Positions 1 through 7,139 of a DNA stretch of 11,482 nucleotides are shown here, one piece after another (the stretch's first letter is position 1; the number at the start of each line of letters is the position of its first letter). Source of the DNA: Bacteroidota bacterium (GTDB lineage: Bacteria; Bacteroidota; Ignavibacteria; Ignavibacteriales; Ignavibacteriaceae); NCBI GenBank assembly GCA_030706105.1, contig JAUZPC010000051.1, positions 1 through 11,482 on the forward strand, written 5' to 3'. The notes below the pieces were generated by a model. The model was not told where the DNA came from. It searched no databases and saw only the letters and a list, made by a program, of their open reading frames with translations. The position numbers and the translations under genes were made by a program.

Positions 1-530
1 CCACCAGTTGAAGCGCCAACAACTATTATTTTATTGGTATCAATATCAGTATGGTAATTTGTCTTTTGGAGTATTACATCCGCTGAATATTTGGGGTCAA
101 CTGAGTACTTAGGAGTGTAATTTCTAGGTCTGGCCAATGAAGCGGCCTTAATCGTGTCTAATATAAGTATCTTTGATTCTTCAAAAAATTGTTTAGTACC
201 TAATTTCGGCTTTTCAATAATTTCAACGGCCCCATATTCTATGGCTTTCAGGGCAGCTTCAGAATTATTTGAAGTAAGAGTTGAGCACATAACTACCGGT
301 ATTGGATGCTGACTCATTATTTTTTTCAGAAAGGTCAGCCCGTCCATTTTGGGCATTTCAATATCCAATGTAATTACATCAGGAAGTTCACTTTGAATAT
401 ATTTGGCAGCAATATACGGGTCACCCGCAGCGCCGACAAGTTGCATTTCATCAGAGGACTCAATTATTTCCTGCAAAGACTGCCTCACTAAGGCAGAATC
501 GTCAACGACAAGAACTTTTATTTTTTTCAT
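1..530 (-). CDS. cheB: CheB receptor methylesterase/deamidase, 3' part cut by window edge
   Basis: CheB removes methyl groups from receptor glutamates and is activated by phosphorylation from CheA, giving adaptation. Translating from ATG at 530 gives 176 complete codons that run off the left edge. Residues 1-120 form a response-regulator receiver domain: acidic pair D10/D11, phosphoacceptor D56 in LDIEMPKMDG, S83/T84 in the MCSTLT stretch and K107 in EKPK. A linker of about 45 residues follows, and the visible part ends at GASTG (172-176). This is the nucleophile turn of the methylesterase domain with catalytic Ser174, so most of the catalytic domain lies outside the window. The start overlaps the cheR stop by 4 nt (ATGA), indicating translational coupling. 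Nothing looks broken; the truncation is only the window boundary. Identification is firm because the receiver domain plus the GASTG turn is diagnostic. Confidence 0.96.
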   Translation of the reverse strand, partial: MKKIKVLVVDDSALVRQSLQEIIESSDEMQLVGAAGDPYIAAKYIQSELPDVITLDIEMPKMDGLTFLKKIMSQHPIPVVMCSTLTSNNSEAALKAIEYGAVEIIEKPKLGTKQFFEESKILILDTIKAASLARPRNYTPKYSVDPKYSADVILQKTNYHTDIDTNKIIVVGASTG

Positions 531-1393
531 ACTCTTTGCTTTAGTTGATAGATAGTTGATGATATCCTTGTAAAAGGGGTATTTAATCCGGTTATGGTTT
601 CAGAGTGCCCTAAAAATAAATAACCATCCGGTAATAAATTCGATGCAAATCTATTAAGAACTTCTTCCTGAGTTTTTTTGTCAAAATAAATAATTACATT
701 TCTACAAAAAATAACGTTAAATTTTTTAGGGACATTATATACTTTATCCATCAAATTCAATCTAAAAAAATTAATTCTATCTCTCAGTTCAGGGACTACA
801 CGTACTAAACGGCTGCCAGGCGCTTTACTCTTAAGAAAATATTTTTTCTTAAATGAAATATCAACATCAACTAGGCTGTCTTCAGGATAAACGCCCTTAA
901 CCGCACAGTGGAGAACATCGCTGCTAATATCTGAGGCAAACACCTCATAATTAAAGCTGCTATATTGTCTCTTAAATTCTTCCATTACAATAGCCAAAGT
1001 ATATGGCTCTTCACCGCTAGAGCAACCGGCACTCCAAGTAGAAAAACTTGACCTATACCTGCTTCCGCCGTCAGCATAAAGCTGAGGGAGGAGATTATCT
1101 TTAAGGTAATTGAAGTGTGCCGGCTCTCTAAAGAAGTCGGTTTTGTTCGTTGTTACAACATTTATAAAAAAAATCAGCTCATTTTCAATTCCGCCAGGCG
1201 ATATCAAATAATTATAATATTCCTCATACTCAAGCATATTTAGCGCTTTAATTCTTCGTCTTAAACGTCCTTCCAGTAATATTTTTTTATCAGGAGGATA
1301 GTTAATTCCGCATTCCTTATAAATAAAGCTGCTAAACTTACTAAAGTATGCATTACTTAGCTCATAACAATATATATCTTTATCATTGATCAC
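527..1393 (-). CDS. cheR: CheR receptor glutamate methyltransferase, full length
   Basis: This enzyme transfers methyl groups from S-adenosylmethionine to glutamates of MCP signalling helices. It has 288 residues, the usual family length. Residues 1-80 are the helical N-terminal domain with the basic run RLRRR (43-47) that contacts receptor methylation helices. The TDFFRE motif (85-90) carries the invariant Arg89. The SAM-binding motif is SAGCSSGEEPYT (121-132), ASDIS lies at 153-157, and CRNVIIYF (230-237) carries the conserved Tyr. The region of about 165-210 matches the beta-subdomain that binds receptor C-terminal pentapeptides in some CheRs. The start is GTG, because the nearest downstream ATG is out of frame and the next in-frame Met is residue 53. 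A modest GGAA ribosome site overlaps the cheW stop, 2 nt from the gene. It is coupled to cheB by an ATGA overlap. This is the canonical adaptation methyltransferase of the operon, in contrast to the shortened copy at 7139-7750. Confidence 0.96.
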   Translation of the reverse strand: MINDKDIYCYELSNAYFSKFSSFIYKECGINYPPDKKILLEGRLRRRIKALNMLEYEEYYNYLISPGGIENELIFFINVVTTNKTDFFREPAHFNYLKDNLLPQLYADGGSRYRSSFSTWSAGCSSGEEPYTLAIVMEEFKRQYSSFNYEVFASDISSDVLHCAVKGVYPEDSLVDVDISFKKKYFLKSKAPGSRLVRVVPELRDRINFFRLNLMDKVYNVPKKFNVIFCRNVIIYFDKKTQEEVLNRFASNLLPDGYLFLGHSETITGLNTPFTRISSTIYQLKQRV

Positions 1394-1395
1394 GC

Positions 1396-1893
1396 TTATT
1401 CCGTTAATGCAGTCTCTGTATTTTCAAGCATAATTAACTCATCAGTTGAAAAGACTTTATCAATATCTAATATCATAATAAAATTGTCATCACGCCTGCC
1501 CATACCTTTTAAGAAACCTGTTTTAAACTTTGTTCCTAAATGGGGCGGGGGCTGGATTGACTCCGGCCCGAGCTCAAAAACTTCCTGAACACTGTCTGCC
1601 AATGCGCCTAAAATAAGTGTTTCAGAATCCATTGTAATTTCCATTACGATAATACATGTATTGATTGTATTTTCAGTTTTCGACATTCCGAATTTTAATC
1701 TTAAATCTACTACCGGTACAACACTGCCTCTAAGATTTATTACACCGCGCATAAAAGCAGGAGTCCGTGGAATCTTGGTTATATTTGTATAATCAAGAAC
1801 TTCCCTTACTTTAACTACCTCTACCGAAAACAGCTCATCATCTAATGTGAAAGTTAAATAAGGTCTGGCATCTGAATAATTTTCTTCTTGCAT
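1396..1893 (-). CDS. cheW: CheW receptor-kinase coupling protein
   Basis: CheW is the cytoplasmic scaffold that links MCP tips to the P5 domain of CheA. The protein has 165 residues and is a single SH3-like CheW domain (about 11-155). It shows YLTFTLDDELFSVEV at the start, the conserved VINLRGSVVPVVDLR block (51-65) with Arg55 and Asp63, ALADSVQEV (97-105), and the closing FIMILDIDKVF strand (138-148). There is no transmembrane or extra domain. The ATG has a good AAGGA ribosome site 6 nt upstream. It lies 47 nt after the MCP gene, the widest gap in the operon, and that gap contains a GC-rich hairpin, so its expression could differ slightly from the genes before it. The cheR gene follows after 2 nt. 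Confidence 0.97.
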   Translation of the reverse strand: MQEENYSDARPYLTFTLDDELFSVEVVKVREVLDYTNITKIPRTPAFMRGVINLRGSVVPVVDLRLKFGMSKTENTINTCIIVMEITMDSETLILGALADSVQEVFELGPESIQPPPHLGTKFKTGFLKGMGRRDDNFIMILDIDKVFSTDELIMLENTETALTE

Positions 1894-1915
1894 AAAATAT
1901 CCTTTTCTTAAAGTT

Positions 1916-1933
1916 AGGGGCGGTTAAGCCCCT
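1916..1933 (-). promoter_or_regulatory. GC-rich intercistronic hairpin between MCP and cheW
   Basis: A perfect 6-bp inverted repeat (AGGGGC / GCCCCT) with a 6-nt loop lies in the 47-nt gap between the MCP stop and the cheW ribosome site. It stands out in AT-rich DNA. In the operon's sense direction it is followed by AACTTTAAG rather than a U-run, so it is not a normal intrinsic terminator for this transcript. An mRNA-processing or 3'-end stability element that sets the MCP:CheW ratio is plausible. On the opposite strand a T6 run starts 3 nt beyond the stem, so it could end antisense transcripts. Function is inference only. Confidence 0.4.
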
Positions 1934-1940
1934 TCATTTT

Positions 1941-4900
1941 TTAGAATCTTTCAAATTCGTTATCTAAATCATAATCCTTTGAGCCTAAATCAAGAGCAAA
2001 TCCTTTTTTACCGGATCCGTTCCCGTTTGAATTATTTGATTTTGAACTATTTGCTACAGGAGTATTTTTTGATCTATTTACTCTTTTTGATTGACCTTCA
2101 TTTGTTTTAAAGAAGCTTACTGCATCTAATAACTGTTCAGCTTGTGAAGTTAAGCTTGAAGCTGTACTTGACAGTTCTTCCGATGCAGATGCATTCTGCT
2201 GAATAACCTGATCCAACTGCTGAATTGCTTTGTTAATCTGTTCTGCACCTGCATTTTGTTCATTGCTTGCTGCAGTTATTTCCTGTACCAGTTCAGAAGT
2301 CTTAGTAATATCAGGTACAAGTTTAGCTAACATTTCACCCGCGTTTTCAGCAACTTCAACACTTGAAGCAGAAAGTTTATTGATTTCGGCAGCCGCTGTT
2401 TGACTTCTTTCAGCAAGTTTCCTAACTTCTGAAGCAACAACCGCAAAACCTTTACCATGTTCACCTGCTCTTGCGGCTTCAATTGCAGCATTCAGGGCTA
2501 ACAAATTAGTTTGTCTTGCAATTTCTTCAATAATAGATATCTTACCTGCTATTTCTTTCATTGCAACAACTGTTTCTTCAACTGCTTTACCTCCGGTTTT
2601 AGCATTTTCAGCAGACTGCAATGCAATTTTTTCAGTTTGCGATGCATTCTCTGCATTTTGCTTAATATTTGAGGTCATTTGTTCCATTGAAGATGATGCT
2701 TCTTCTGCTGATGCAGCCTGTTTATTAGCGCCGTCAGATATCTGCTGAGAGCTGTCAGTTAATTCTATACTTCCATGAGATACTTGCTCTGCTGCAACTT
2801 TTACATTAGTTACAACTTCAGTTAATCCCTTAATCATTGAGTCTAATGCTCTCATTAACTTATCATTTTGGGACCTTTCTTTAGCAGTAACTAACAAGTT
2901 ACCCGAGGCAATCTCTTCTGCGAATGTTGTAATTTCATTCATTGAGTCAATAAGGATATTTAAGTTAACTTTTATCTCATTAAAGTCGCCATTGTAGTTG
3001 TCGGTAATTTTATGAGGAATGTCTCCTTTAGAAATACGGTCAACATACTCAGCAGCAACATTTAATGGTCCAATTACAGAGTCTAACGTATCGTTTACAC
3101 CCTGGATAATTGTCTTAAATTCTCCATGATGCTTGCTTGCATCTGCACGTACTGCAAGTTTACCTGCGATTGCAGAATTACTAAGAAGTTCAGTATCTTT
3201 TATTACCGACTGAATATTTTCAATCATCATTATTACTGCAGGTACAAGATTATCATTTGCCGAGCGCTTGCCTGCTTTTCTTACTGCTTCTAAGTCTTTC
3301 AAATCACCATTCGAGATATTGACAAGAATATCCTGAACATGTTTTATTCTGTCCTGAACTGTATTAACTGAATTACCGGTAGTTGTAAATATTCCCTGAT
3401 AATGGCCTTCCACTTTCTTTGTATAATCATTTACAGCCATTTGCTCCAGTACTTTTGAGGATTCAACCAGTCCGCCTAAACCATCTATACATTCGTTCAG
3501 GTTGTTTTTTATTTCATTAAAGTCGCCGTTGTAATTATCGGTTATCTTGTTAGGGATTTCACCTTTTGCAATGCGGTCAACATATTCTGCTGCAACATTC
3601 AATGGCCCAATTACAGCATCCAAGGTATCATTTACACCCTGAATAATTTTTTTGAATTCACCTTCATGTTTGTTAACATCAGCTCTGGTAGCAAGTTTTC
3701 CCGCAACCGCAGCATCTGAAAGCATAATTGCATCAGAAATCAAATTACCAACAGATTTCTGCACCATATCCATATTATTATTGATCTTATTGAATTCTTG
3801 TTTCACTTCTTCAGTAAATTTATCTGATTCTTTGAGCTTCAAATTCAAATTCATATTTCCGTGTGCAAGCAAATCAAGGTTAGAAGCCATTCTGTCAACT
3901 TCTGCTTTTGTATATTCGCTTACTCTGATCATTGAGGTTAAATCCTGAACTGTTTCTATGTAACCGATTTTCTCTCCTTTTGCATTTAGCAAGAAAGATG
4001 TATCCTGTTTACAGCTCATTCCGCACCAGTCAAAGAATGTTTCTCCGTTACCTCTCTGCAATTGCTTGATACCGCATGTTTCCGAGTTACATATATTTGC
4101 ACCGGCTGTACTGCAAGGCCTGCCTATTGCATCTTTTCTATCCTTAATATTATTCTGCCCGACCATCAGTTTCTCGAATTCTTTATTCAAGAATGTCCAG
4201 TTCATATCATTGTCAATTACGTGAACAGGGAAAGGAACAGAATCTATAATTGCTTCGTACCATTTTGTTTTATCAACAACTGTATCTAATGTTTCGTTAA
4301 ATCCACCGACAATTTTTTTGTAGTTGCCCTGATGCTTAACAACATCCGCTCTTGTATCAAAATTACCTTTAACAGCAGCTTCGGAAAGCAGTAAAGAATC
4401 TGCAACCAATGCATCAAGGGCATCAATACAAGTATTAAAGTTATTCTTTATCTCGTTAAAATCACCGTTATAATTATCAGTAATTTTGGTAGGGATATCA
4501 CCTTTTGCAATGCGATCAATATATTCAGCAGATACATTCAACGGACCTATTACTGCATCCAAAGTATCATTTACACCCTGAATAATTTTTTTGAAGTCTC
4601 CTTCATGTTTGTTTACATCAGCTCTGGTAGCAAGTTTTCCCGCAACCGCAGCATCTGAAAGCATAACCGCATCAGAAATCAAATTGCCAACAGATTTCTG
4701 AACTTTTTCCAGGTTATCATTAATCTTATTGAATTCTTCTTTGACTTCTTCAGTAAATTCATCTGATTCTTTTAATTTCAGATTCAGACACATATTTCCG
4801 TGTGCAAGCGAATCAAGATTTGAAGCCATTCTGTCAACTTCTGCTTTTGTATATTCGCTCACTCTGATCATTGAAGTCAAATCCTGAACTGTTTCTATGT

Positions 4901-6524
4901 AACCAATTTTCTCTCCTTTTGCATTTAGCAAGAAGGATGTATCTTGTTTACAGCTCATTCCGCACCAGTCAAAGAATGTTTCTCCGTTACCTCTTTGCAA
5001 CTGCTTAATACCGCATGCTTCTGAATTACAGATATTTGCACCGGCTGTACTGCAAGGTCTGCCTATTGCATCATTTCTATCTCTTACATTCTTCTGTCCT
5101 ACCATCAATTTCTCAAATTCTTTATTCAAGAATACCCAGTTCATATTATTATCAATTACATGAATTGGGAAAGGAACAGAGTCAATAATTGCTTCGTACC
5201 ATTTAGTTTTATCAACAACTGTATCTAATGTTTCATTAAATCCACCAACAATTTTTTTATAGTGACCCTGATGCTTTAGCACGTCAGCTCTTGTATCAAA
5301 ATTACCTTTAACAGCAGCTTCCGATAGCATAACAGAATCCGCAACAACAGAATCAAGAGCATCAATACAAGTATTAAGGTTATTCTTTATTTCGTTGAAA
5401 TCGCCATTGTAATTATCAGTAATTTTATTAGGGATATCACCTTTGGAAATACGGTCAACATACTCAGCAGCTACATTCAAAGGACCTATTACAGCATCCA
5501 ATGTATCATTTACGCCCTGAACTATTTCTCTATATCCACCTTCAAATTTCTGTGCGTTACCTCTTGTACTTAACTCACCCTTAACAGCAGCCTTAGACAA
5601 AGCAACTGCTTCAGTAACTAAACCTTTTAGAGTAGAAGTCACTTTAACCAAACTCTTGTTAAGCATATCTTTATCAGACCTGACTGTAATTTCGACATCT
5701 AAATTACCGGCAGCAATATGATCCGCAACAACAGTCTGCTGTTTCATTGTTGCAATAAGAGCCTGGAAAGCTGATGCAAGCATACCTATTTCGTCCCGGC
5801 TATCTACATCTATCGAGACCTCTGTATCACCTTTTGCAAGTTTCTCTGCAAGCTCTACGACCTTATTAACTGGTTTGCTAATCATTCTGGCAATGAGAAT
5901 GCCCAAACCAATTGCAACAATAACACATATTATCATGAAGATGAGCATAATATTGCTTGCTGAATCAGCCTGCTTAGTATTGCTATCTGCTTTTTCCTTA
6001 GCAGCTTTTTGCATAATATCTACAATATTTGTGATATCTTTCATCTCTTCGCGTGAAGTTTTTTCAAGAGAGCCCCTTACAAGTAAATTCGCTTCATTGT
6101 CTTTATTTACCTTTGCCAATTCAATTAATTGATCTAGGTCTTTTCCATAGCTGACTCTTGCTTGTTTAAATTCACTCCAGGCATCTTTTAATTCAGAAGA
6201 AGTTATGCTTCCCTCAAAGAGTTTTCCTAATGCACTAATCGAATCCCGATATACTTGTATTTTATCCGCATAGGAATTAATGTCTTCTTTAGACTCAGCT
6301 GTAACAACTTCCCTGGTATTCAATCTTACTCTTTGGAAATAAGTTGATATCTCCCCAATCTGAGCCAGTGGGACAGTTGTTTTTTCATATAGTTCAGCCC
6401 CACTTTTATCAAGTGATTTAATATTTGAGATACCTATATAGCCATTAACAGCTGCTATAATAGCCACCAGTACAAAACCCGATAATAATTTTGTACCTAC
6501 TTTTAAGTTATAGAACCATTTCAT
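1941..6524 (-). CDS. Giant transmembrane methyl-accepting chemotaxis protein with poly-HAMP array and two Cys-rich PAS domains
   Basis: This chemoreceptor has 1527 residues, about three times the usual MCP length. Numbering is from ATG 6524, which has AAGGAG 8 nt upstream; the ATG at 6530 is only 2 nt from it. In order: cytoplasmic MKWFYNLKVGTK, TM1 about 12-31, a periplasmic four-helix-bundle sensor about 32-188, TM2 about 189-215, then about 17 HAMP-like segments to about 1238. Two PAS domains interrupt these (about 440-553 and 753-866), each with five cysteines spaced CX7CX4CX16CX3C. The signalling domain (about 1240-1473) has the tip NAAIEAARAGEHGKGFAVVA with E1349 and R1352, and likely methylation sites at E1274/E1275 and E1449/E1450. 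Compared by eye with E. coli Tar, the C-terminal helix is one heptad shorter, fitting the 34H class. A flexible tail ends in EFERF. Residues 306-618 and 619-931 are tandem copies. It follows the MBL gene by 15 nt. Confidence 0.95.
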   Translation of the reverse strand: MKWFYNLKVGTKLLSGFVLVAIIAAVNGYIGISNIKSLDKSGAELYEKTTVPLAQIGEISTYFQRVRLNTREVVTAESKEDINSYADKIQVYRDSISALGKLFEGSITSSELKDAWSEFKQARVSYGKDLDQLIELAKVNKDNEANLLVRGSLEKTSREEMKDITNIVDIMQKAAKEKADSNTKQADSASNIMLIFMIICVIVAIGLGILIARMISKPVNKVVELAEKLAKGDTEVSIDVDSRDEIGMLASAFQALIATMKQQTVVADHIAAGNLDVEITVRSDKDMLNKSLVKVTSTLKGLVTEAVALSKAAVKGELSTRGNAQKFEGGYREIVQGVNDTLDAVIGPLNVAAEYVDRISKGDIPNKITDNYNGDFNEIKNNLNTCIDALDSVVADSVMLSEAAVKGNFDTRADVLKHQGHYKKIVGGFNETLDTVVDKTKWYEAIIDSVPFPIHVIDNNMNWVFLNKEFEKLMVGQKNVRDRNDAIGRPCSTAGANICNSEACGIKQLQRGNGETFFDWCGMSCKQDTSFLLNAKGEKIGYIETVQDLTSMIRVSEYTKAEVDRMASNLDSLAHGNMCLNLKLKESDEFTEEVKEEFNKINDNLEKVQKSVGNLISDAVMLSDAAVAGKLATRADVNKHEGDFKKIIQGVNDTLDAVIGPLNVSAEYIDRIAKGDIPTKITDNYNGDFNEIKNNFNTCIDALDALVADSLLLSEAAVKGNFDTRADVVKHQGNYKKIVGGFNETLDTVVDKTKWYEAIIDSVPFPVHVIDNDMNWTFLNKEFEKLMVGQNNIKDRKDAIGRPCSTAGANICNSETCGIKQLQRGNGETFFDWCGMSCKQDTSFLLNAKGEKIGYIETVQDLTSMIRVSEYTKAEVDRMASNLDLLAHGNMNLNLKLKESDKFTEEVKQEFNKINNNMDMVQKSVGNLISDAIMLSDAAVAGKLATRADVNKHEGEFKKIIQGVNDTLDAVIGPLNVAAEYVDRIAKGEIPNKITDNYNGDFNEIKNNLNECIDGLGGLVESSKVLEQMAVNDYTKKVEGHYQGIFTTTGNSVNTVQDRIKHVQDILVNISNGDLKDLEAVRKAGKRSANDNLVPAVIMMIENIQSVIKDTELLSNSAIAGKLAVRADASKHHGEFKTIIQGVNDTLDSVIGPLNVAAEYVDRISKGDIPHKITDNYNGDFNEIKVNLNILIDSMNEITTFAEEIASGNLLVTAKERSQNDKLMRALDSMIKGLTEVVTNVKVAAEQVSHGSIELTDSSQQISDGANKQAASAEEASSSMEQMTSNIKQNAENASQTEKIALQSAENAKTGGKAVEETVVAMKEIAGKISIIEEIARQTNLLALNAAIEAARAGEHGKGFAVVASEVRKLAERSQTAAAEINKLSASSVEVAENAGEMLAKLVPDITKTSELVQEITAASNEQNAGAEQINKAIQQLDQVIQQNASASEELSSTASSLTSQAEQLLDAVSFFKTNEGQSKRVNRSKNTPVANSSKSNNSNGNGSGKKGFALDLGSKDYDLDNEFERF
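1944..1958 (-). other. C-terminal CheR/CheB-tether-type pentapeptide (EFERF) of the giant MCP
   Basis: The last five residues of the MCP are E-F-E-R-F. They fit the broad tether pattern x-[HFYW]-x-x-[HFYW] known from receptors such as E. coli Tar and Tsr (NWETF). A Ser/Asn/Gly-rich linker of about 50 residues after the signalling domain presents it. A CheR with the pentapeptide-binding type of subdomain is encoded 0.5 kb downstream. Binding is inferred from the pattern. Confidence 0.6.
2958..3194 (-). repeat. Partial repeat copy D (HAMP pair only)
   Basis: This encodes residues 1111-1189, a fourth copy of the HAMP pair (GKLAVRAD, IIQGVNDTLDSVIGPLNVAA, KITDNYNGDFNEIK). About 100 residues of two unrelated HAMP-like segments separate it from copy C. 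It is more diverged at the nucleotide level than copies A-C but clearly homologous along its whole length. Confidence 0.8.
3495..3731 (-). repeat. Partial repeat copy C (HAMP pair only)
   Basis: This encodes residues 932-1010, the same HAMP pair that begins copies A and B, without the third HAMP or PAS. Its first part shares a block of about 50 nt (3675-3726) with copy B (4614-4665) that appears identical by eye. This suggests that the array grew by unequal crossing-over or is being homogenised. Confidence 0.85.
3732..4670 (-). repeat. Tandem repeat copy B in the MCP gene (939 bp)
   Basis: This encodes residues 619-931 and repeats copy A unit for unit, including the second Cys-rich PAS domain. 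In the roughly 240-nt stretch from about 3900 to 4133, compared with about 4839 to 5072, I count about 14 mismatches, of which one changes an amino acid (Ala/Thr next to a PAS cysteine). High nucleotide identity with mostly silent changes points to a fairly recent duplication or to gene conversion with purifying selection. Confidence 0.9.
4671..5609 (-). repeat. Tandem repeat copy A in the MCP gene (939 bp, HAMP-HAMP-HAMP-PAS-HAMP)
   Basis: This encodes MCP residues 306-618: a HAMP pair (motifs GVNDTLDAVIGPLN and KITDNYNGDFNEIK), a third HAMP (motif GGFNETLDTVVD), the first Cys-rich PAS domain and a following HAMP. The next copy starts exactly 313 codons later with the same order and no indels at the checked landmarks (VVDKTKWYEAIIDSV and all five PAS cysteines shift by exactly 313). 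The first HAMP of this copy is the most diverged part. Confidence 0.9.
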
Positions 6525-6532
6525 ACACATAG

Positions 6533-6538
6533 CTCCTT
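6533..6538 (-). promoter_or_regulatory. Ribosome binding site that decides the MCP start
   Basis: AAGGAG lies 2 nt before the ATG at 6530 and 8 nt before the in-frame ATG at 6524. Only the latter has workable spacing, and MKWFYNLKVGTK is a typical MCP N-terminus, so 6524 is the preferred start. Confidence 0.8.
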
Positions 6539-6539
6539 T

Positions 6540-7139
6540 TTATTTTTGTTTTAAACTTTCTTTAACTATTCTGATTGTTTTTTTTATCATCTCTTCCGTG
6601 CTTGCGGTTATACTGTCACCGTGCCCGGGATAAATCACACTAATTTTTAGCTTTGCTAATTTCTGCAGGGACTCTAAGAACTCCGGCTCATATACACCTC
6701 CGCCTGAATTTATCTGAAGATTCGTATCACCTGAAAACAATACCCGTTCCTCTTTACAATAGAAACAGAATGAATCACTTGAGTGCCCGGGAGTTTTAAT
6801 TGCTTCAAAATATTTATCTCCCATTATGAATATTTCGTTGTCTTTCAACAATTTATCAATTCCTAAGGATGAAGTTCCTGCATATACTATGGGAGTATAT
6901 GCCCTCTTTAAAGCATCTACTCCGCCGGCATGGTCAAAGTGTGTGTGTGTCAGGAACACTTTATCAACTTTCTTTTTGCCGACACCTGTATTTACTAATT
7001 CAATTTGGCTAATTAGAAAATCATCAATACCGGAATCAATTACTGTGTTCACATCATTAAGTGCATTCCAGCTCCCGAGAACTAAGTAAGTATTCCCACT
7101 GTAAGTATTCGGCCTGGTTTTTAGCTTAATAACTTTCAT
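6540..7139 (-). CDS. Metallo-beta-lactamase-fold hydrolase encoded within the chemotaxis operon
   Basis: This is a 199-residue, single-domain MBL-fold protein with no signal peptide, so it is cytoplasmic. The complete metal site is visible: HTHFDH (65-70, giving H65, H67, D69, H70), H119 in TPGHSSDS, D138 in SGDT and H173 in PGHG. This is the glyoxalase-II-like two-metal set. The HxHxDH form differs from the HxExDH form of flavodiiron proteins and their oxygen-binding relatives. Its substrate cannot be read from sequence. The start codon overlaps the stop of the short CheR-like gene by 1 nt (TAATG) with no strong ribosome site of its own, so translation is probably coupled. The MCP gene follows by 15 nt. 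Possible roles are a hydrolase reversing a modification, an enzyme producing or removing a chemotactic ligand, or a metal-based sensor. All three are inference; fold and metal site are firm. Confidence 0.9.
   Translation of the reverse strand: MKVIKLKTRPNTYSGNTYLVLGSWNALNDVNTVIDSGIDDFLISQIELVNTGVGKKKVDKVFLTHTHFDHAGGVDALKRAYTPIVYAGTSSLGIDKLLKDNEIFIMGDKYFEAIKTPGHSSDSFCFYCKEERVLFSGDTNLQINSGGGVYEPEFLESLQKLAKLKISVIYPGHGDSITASTEEMIKKTIRIVKESLKQK

Noticed and set aside
306..491. A 61-codon plus-strand open frame
   Set aside because: It lies opposite the CheB receiver domain, which has all key residues in frame on the minus strand. The plus-strand product resembles nothing and has no clear ribosome site.
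1916..1933. Rho-independent terminator of the MCP transcript
   Set aside because: No U-run follows the stem in the sense direction, and cheW, cheR and cheB continue closely spaced on the same strand.
4011..5054. Heme c binding by the Cys-rich PAS domains
   Set aside because: No CXXCH motif is present, and the domain is cytoplasmic in the topology inferred, so c-type heme attachment is not supported.
3495..5609. CRISPR array or mobile-element repeats
   Set aside because: The repeats are in-frame protein-domain duplications of 939 bp within one coding sequence, with no spacers, terminal inverted repeats or transposase.
3652..6132. Three plus-strand open frames (3652-3948, 4062-4289, 5875-6132)
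   Set aside because: They are antisense to the MCP gene. Their hydrophobic or cysteine-rich look comes from reverse-reading helical and PAS codons.
6540..7139. Flavodiiron-type or oxygen-binding diiron protein
   Set aside because: The metal motif is HxHxDH and not HxExDH, and there is no flavodoxin domain, so a hydrolase-type metal site is more likely.
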